Below, piece by piece: positions 58,601-64,000 of a stretch of 64,000 bases of DNA. The stretch's first letter is position 1, and the number at the start of each line of letters is the position of its first letter. The notes beneath the pieces were generated by a model. That model was not told the DNA's origin, did no database searches, and saw nothing but the letters and a program-made list of their open reading frames with translations. A program made the translations under genes and the position numbers. This DNA comes from Heliopora coerulea (taxonomy: Eukaryota > Cnidaria > Anthozoa > Scleralcyonacea > Helioporidae). The stretch is from assembly GCA_030142905.1 (NCBI GenBank), contig JASJOG010000011.1, forward strand, positions 1,240,001 through 1,304,000, written 5' to 3'.

Positions 58601-61600
58601 CATTTTTGCATAACCTCTATTGTCATAGAATGTCTTTTCATGAAGAAAATATTTCATGAACTAACTGATGAATTGTTTAATTAATTAATTAATTTATTTA
58701 TTTATTAATTATTAATTAATTTATTAATTATTAAGTTTAATAATTAATTAATTAAATTAATTAATTTATTAATTATTAATTAATTTATTAATTATTAATT
58801 TTAATAATTAATTAATTAATTTAATTAATCAGTTGGCTAGTTCATGAAATGTTCTCTTAATGTTACCCTGAGGATGATTCTGAAATTATGTCAGTTCATA
58901 TTGCTGGAGTCATCCTATCCTGAGGAAGACTTAATGTTGTGAGACACTGGTTAATACTGTGAATGTGCTATGGGATTTTTCATGGTGTTCCATTAGTGTA
59001 TGAAGCATAATTTGCAAGACATCAGCTTAACTAAAAAGATGTTACTCAACATTGTGAGATTTTACATACCATAGCTACATTGTGAAGTGATCTTGCTGGT
59101 TACAAAATGGAATGGTTGTGTTCTGTGGGTTTGAAGGTGTACTTTTGAACTAGTGTGTGGCACTTGTATTGTTGACCTTATTACTATACATTTTGAACAT
59201 AGTTCTCTGATGTTTTTTCCCTATTCAGATGCTTGGCTTGGATGGTTCATTGTTGTTTTTGGTAAGGATTGAAACATTTTTACTCCTTCATTATACAGTA
59301 CTTGCAGCATTTCTACAAATAAATCCATATCATCATCTTCTATTATGTCTCTGGTTGCCTTTTTACAAAAATGTCCAAATTCCTGTCAAAGTTAGAAAAC
59401 CCATTTTCAACTAATGTCAAGCCAAAAGTTTATATAGATACTTGTTTTCTTTTGAACATAATTCCATTCCACATGTATTCCAAGTGTATTCTGAATTTCC
59501 TCTCACATACTATATCTCTTCTTTAGGAACATGTGTTTTGGGTTGTTTCTTTAAACACTTCTTTTATCCTGGTTTTTGGTAAGTGTAATCAATCTGCCTC
59601 CCCCTAAACTGTTACTAATGTAGGCTTCCATTGTCACATATCCATATAAACTAAGATTTCCACATTCCATGAAAAAAAAATTCCTGAAAAATGATGTCAT
59701 CTAATGCTGTCAAATAAAAGGTATCATAAACCTTTTTGATTTTTTTTATTTACTAGCATTTTGTCCTTTTCATATTGGTCATTTTGCCACTATTCTTTTT
59801 TCACTTGAGGAAACGGTAAGTGAATGGATAAATTTGACTAGTTTTTCCTTGCAATCTTCCATCCTTTCTTTCTCTCTTTCTCTCTTTCTCTCTTTCTTTT
59901 TTTGTTTTGTTTTTATAATTCTTCTTTTCTAATAAAAGATACAACAGAATAAAAAAGAAAAATCATCTAAATTTGCTTTTTCAGGTGAAATCCTCCCATT
60001 TGGACAAGTTTTTGACAACTGTTCTGGGATATGTTATCTTGGCAGCAACATTAATACTTTGTCATGTATCCTTTCATCAGTCAACGCATTAGGCCTGGTC
60101 TACACGATACGACTGTCGCATACAATGTTTCACCCTGGAATATGTGATTCACTCTTAACAGCACAATTCCTGCTTGCTATTGGCTCACAAATGTTACAAC
60201 ATCTTCTGAAGATTCTTGTGACTAAATCATATACATCAGGATGAGCAATCTCATACGACAATCATACCGTGCTGATCAAGCCACGGAGAGCTTAAACAAT
60301 AGACATTTCTGATTTATGGACAGCGTTCTCTTTCAATAGAATTTTCCGCGAATTTTTAAAATTTGTAGAATAATGAAACAGGAGCATAGAAACTTTGTTT
60401 ACTTTTTTGTTAGGCTTTCGTTATTTTGTTTGGTTTTTTTTAAATAGTGATTATGAGGTCATTGTGCTCAACTGAGTTTCATGCCCTTTGATTTTACGTT
60501 TTCACATCGGAAGACGCCAAAATTCTGTCCTTTCCCAGTGTTAAGAAGAGTCGTTTATTACTCATGTCAATTCCATGGCAACATGTAATTTGGTTCGAAA
60601 TCCCCAGTCATGAACTTGCCATGAACCCACCTCTTCTACCCTACTCCAAAGGTTTTCCGGAGGTTTTGAACGAGAGAGCAATTGGTTTTCGTAGCTAGAC
60701 TCGTATTTTTGTAGGAGAGCGGATCACGCCTTTTTAATGAAAAAACAAATGTAAATGTACGAATTTGCTTAACTTTTATCAGAGTATTGCTTCCCTGTTT
60801 AAAATGAAAAAGTAAGTTTTGCTAGTTTTGGTTACACCGTTCATTACTTATTCATTTCTCTTCGTGATTTCCCGTTCACGTTTTTTTTAACTTGTCCACT
60901 CTTTTTTCACTTTGCAGAGCTAAAAGGATATTGGGATTGTGTTACGTCATTGTGAAGGTACGGATCTTGTTGCCAATAAGTAGAGGCTGAGATAGGCGAT
61001 AACTGTACAAAATTTCAGTGAAGTAAAGTACGCTTGAATCCACGTTTAAAAACTGACTTTGCCTAAAATCGAATGTCGTATTCCCTCGATTAACCGCCCC
61101 AGGACCCTTATTAATTTCGGGACTTAAAGAAGGGCGCTTAATACAAAAGTGACTGGTCCAAGGAAACGTGAAAATGGATTAGTTGTGCCATGTGTGTATC
61201 GTGCTACGACAACGCACTTGGGGATTGCAGAGACATTACACATGGAACTGGTGAACGCAAAAGAAACGCTTGGGCACATGAATATACATGTAAATGATTT
61301 TCAATTGGAAAAGAAAGTTTGTTTATAACTTGTGTTGTGATTTGCAAACTAGCATATAAAGGGAGTGCTTATTTCAGGGAGGGCTTATTTATGAAATCAG
61401 GGACAAAGGTGGGTGTTATTCGAGGGGGCGCTTATTCGAGGGGAGTGCTTAATCGATGAAATACGGTAACCACTGAGATACGACAGACGCTTGATTGTAT
61501 TGCCTCTGTTGGTTATAGAGCACCATGTCTCCTAGCCTTGTCGAAGTAAGATAGTCCACTGAGCATGTTACCTAGAGTAAATTTAAAACTTGATTTAATG

Positions 61601-64000
61601 TAAACGTCAATTTTTTGTAGGTTTCTCTGCTTATGGTCGTTGAACTTGGTCTGTTTCCTTTGGTGTGTGGCTGGTGGCTTGATATATGTTCTTTGGTAAG
61701 TAAAACTGACGAAACAATACAAAACAGAATGTAAATCCTGCTGTTACCGCAGCCCCGAAAATACAAAATTGTGAAAACGTTGGGACGCGTTTACTCGTTC
61801 GATTTTGTTCGATTTTCTCTCGCGGTTGTCATCCTATTGTGTCAAACTCATTGTAAGGAGAAATCTTGCCGCTCCGACTGTACTGAGGTAATTGCATTCA
61901 TCAAGATGGCAATCGCGAGACTCAAAAAATGGTTCTTGTGCTTAAGCTTGGCTAATGAGAGTGCAAACCGCTGCAAGTTTCAAGTTTCCTCTCTTTTTGC
62001 AATCAACTTGCATCGGCTTGTATTGACTTGCGGGACATTTGGATGGAAGTTTGTATGATCCTCTTTGACTGTCATCAAATTGCTTCCTTGTTTGGCCCGC
62101 GCCTGCCAAGTGATCAAGACACAAAATAAGCGCGGTTCATTGGACAATTGTCCGACCAATTGTTCGACTGTGTATGGCTTAGAACTTTATCACACTGAAT
62201 GAGTTTTTTCTGCTTGCAGCCATTATTTGGATCAACGTTAAAACACCGACTAGGAGGCTTCCATTCAGCACCTGGTATGTAATGATAAACCATTTATGGA
62301 GGAAATTCACTACAGACTGCAGTCATACATCTTGAAGGATGTCCATTGATACCATACAGATGATGTGCGAACGTTTGTGAAGCTCAAAACTCCAGGAATT
62401 GATTCTGAGCCCGGAACGGAGATCGGGCCCGCAACCTTACAGTATGATAACCGGGGAGATGCTCTAACCCTGCAGTATTTTGCACTTAGAGGTGCGAACG
62501 TTCGTCAAGCTCACGTTCTCCGAAAGTTTTTCTGAGCCTGAGACGGCGATCGAACCCAGGGGAAATACACTAACCCTGAAGTCTGCTGTATTCAAATTTG
62601 CAAACGTTCGTCAAACTCAAATCCTCAGGACATGTTTCTGAGTCCCGGGCGGAGAGCGAACCCGTAACCTAATTGCCGGTGAATTGCTCATACCATTGAG
62701 TCTTCTGTACTCAGATATGCGAACGTTAGTCATGCTCAAATCTTAGATCCTTCACCAGAAATCGAACCTGCGACCTTCCAATTCCTGTTGAATCACTCCA
62801 ACTATTTCGTAATCTGTACCCAGATGGCGAGCACTAGATTGCAAGCTTTTGTTTGGTGTGACCCATGGACAACGCACTTGCAGACTGAGTGGTAATCTCG
62901 ATACACAAGTCTGTAATCCTGATTCGGCATTACGAATATAGTGCATTGATGTTATTCATGCGCGAGCTTTGAACTATGACATGCCACTTATGACATTTTC
63001 TGAGAATTTGAGTTTGGCGAAGCCTCACCTATCGTCTCTCATAAGACAACGCTCGCTCGTGCTAAATATTTATGCACAACATTCATCACGTAGATTTAGA
63101 ACCTTTTACTCTCATGCACTTTCTTCATTTTACTTGAAAATATTATTGATTTCCTTGGCTACATTTCTACTTTTAGGAACTTCGCTGTTTCTTCATTGGC
63201 TTGTTGGGATGGTTTTTGTCTTCTATTTTGCTTCCTTCGTTCTTCTCCTGCGGGAGGTAAGAAAAAGTTAGAAATGTGTAGTTGAGTGCAATGACAGCGG
63301 AAAAAGCAAGAACATTTTAAGAAAGCTGCAATTATCATATTACATGTTGGTGATGGTAGATCGTCCAGGTTAGAGTAGTCTTGAGAAAGACTGTTGGTGA
63401 CTGACGTTTCGACGGCCTCAGCGGCGGTCATCTTCAGAGTCGAAAAAGAGTCTACTCTACTTCATTCGATTCTGAAGATGACCGCCACCGAGGCCGTCAA
63501 AACGTCAGTCACCAACAGTCTTTCTCAAGACTACTTTAACCTGGACGATCTACCATCACCAACATGAACCGATTCTCCCGGGTTCAAACCATTTACTTTA
63601 GTTCTCATATTCTTTCTTTATTTATATAGATAATACGGCCAGGTGTGCTCTGGTTTCTGAGAAATCTCAACGATCCAGATTTTCATCCTGTTCAAGAAGT
63701 GAGTTGTTTGAGTATTGGGTCAGGGCAAGTGATACAAGAAAAGTAACATGCACCTTACATAACGCGCGAAACTCGTGTGTAATTCTGAAATAGAAATCTC
63801 AAACTCATTAACAATTCATAAGCAAAATACAAAGGAAATCAGTACTGAGACGTTGTTTGGATATCTGATCATTATAAGCGTAAAATTTCGACAACTTTAA
63901 ACCCGATTTTCTCTTTAAATAAGGATTCGTTTGAGATGCAATATCATTCACTCGAAAGTCGTGTTTCATCAGATATCCAAACACCTCGAAGTTGATTAAA
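52640..64000 (+). CDS. MARCHF6: E3 ubiquitin-protein ligase MARCHF6 (TEB4/Doa10), 3' part off window
   Basis: Multi-spanning ER membrane RING-CH ligase of the ERAD-C pathway, also degrading sterol enzymes and N-terminally acetylated proteins. Nineteen exons: 52640-52661, 52890-52986, 54310-54342, 54457-54497, 55104-55247, 55961-56033, 56675-56867, 57944-58049, 58306-58367, 59229-59261, 59527-59578, 59757-59815, 59985-60065, 60783-60811, 60918-60957, 61621-61695, 62220-62274, 63177-63256, 63630-63698; all phases join for 448 residues, the N-terminal half of the protein. RING-CH C4HC3 ligands are C10, C13, C27, C29, H37, C40, C53, C56, all present. Membrane segments include [74 protein letters not shown] and [20 protein letters not shown]. 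An Asn/Gly/Ala-rich acidic cytosolic loop (exons 7-8) precedes the invariant [17 protein letters not shown]. The last exon ends [12 protein letters not shown] before a GTGAGT donor, so translation continues outside the window. Confidence 0.97.
58660..58860. repeat. AT-rich TTAATTAA palindrome with SINE-like flanks
   Basis: About 160 bp of AATTAATTAATTTATTAATT-type sequence bordered by CATGAACTAACTGA on the left and TCAGTTGGCTAGTTCATG on the right, which are inverted. The right flank continues into the SINE body also seen near 9120-9210. It lies in MARCHF6 intron 9. Confidence 0.8.
61074..61469. mobile_element. MITE with CGTATTCCCTCGATTAA-type ends
   Basis: The left end CGTATTCCCTCGATTAACCG and the right end GCTTAATCGATGAAATACGG are imperfect inverted repeats; GGGCGCTTA motifs recur inside (61130, 61430). 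It lies in the MARCHF6 intron between 60957 and 61621. Confidence 0.75.
62340..62830 (-). mobile_element. Tandem cluster of four tRNA-derived SINE units
   Basis: Four units repeat at about 108-127 bp: GTGCGAACGTTTGTGAAGCT (62365), GTGCGAACGTTCGTCAAGCT (62491), GCAAACGTTCGTCAAACTC (62600), TGCGAACGTTAGTCATGCTC (62717). Each is followed by a degenerate inverse B box (GATCGAACC/GCGAACCCG) and inverse A box (GCTCTAACC). The family matches 47890-48008. It lies in the MARCHF6 intron between 62274 and 63177. Confidence 0.75.
63343..63566. repeat. 224-bp fold-back element with hammerhead-like core
   Basis: Arms of about 100 bp (CATGTTGGTGATGGTAGATC ... GATCTACCATCACCAACATG) with a short spacer. On the minus strand of the left arm: GACT, CTGAAGA (63437-63431), stem II GACCGCC/GGCCGTC with one mismatch and loop GCTGA, GAAAC (63410-63406), GTC, AGTC. 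Both invariant hammerhead boxes are intact. The right arm has GAAA changed to CAAA. It lies in the MARCHF6 intron between 63256 and 63630. Confidence 0.85.

Overview
This is animal nuclear DNA, most likely from an anthozoan cnidarian (coral or sea anemone). The evidence is AT-rich sequence, single-copy metazoan genes broken into many short GT-AG exons with introns of about 0.1-3 kb, and abundant Penelope-like retroelement debris, small inverted-repeat elements and tRNA-derived SINEs. The species cannot be fixed from sequence alone. Orthologues were called by comparing spliced translations with vertebrate families from memory, and every exon-exon phase was checked by hand.

Layout, left to right. 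(1) EDC4, the mRNA-decapping scaffold, minus strand, start codon at 16232, running off the left edge. (2) CTDP1/FCP1, the RNA polymerase II CTD phosphatase, plus strand, 17221-25091, complete in six exons. (3) A TOX4-like HMG-box gene, plus strand, 28100-39727, complete in eleven exons, with a very large repetitive exon 3. (4) A POGLUT2/3 (KDELC) ER protein O-glucosyltransferase, minus strand, 52458-41204, complete in ten exons, encoding 499 residues and ending in HDEL. (5) MARCHF6 (TEB4/Doa10), an ER membrane RING-CH ubiquitin ligase, plus strand, 52640 to beyond the right edge, 19 exons visible.

EDC4 and CTDP1 are head-to-head about 1 kb apart. CTDP1 and TOX4 are in tandem. TOX4 and POGLUT2 converge. 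POGLUT2 and MARCHF6 are divergent with only 181 bp between start codons, so two ER proteins probably share one promoter, which carries a TGACGTG (ATF6/XBP1-type) motif. CTDP1 and TOX4 both belong to RNA polymerase II CTD dephosphorylation.

The non-coding part is rich in structured repeats. The most striking are several hammerhead-ribozyme-like cores (CTGANGA, stem II, GAAAC/T) in or next to Penelope-like fragments and fold-back elements at 7584-7628, 7766-7791, 9931-9960, 18977-19008 and 63406-63437. Others are a 28-bp perfect intronic hairpin (49314-49385), a MITE ending 8 bases from an EDC4 splice donor, a MITE inserted into a degenerate satellite, and a roughly 540-bp pentanucleotide satellite.
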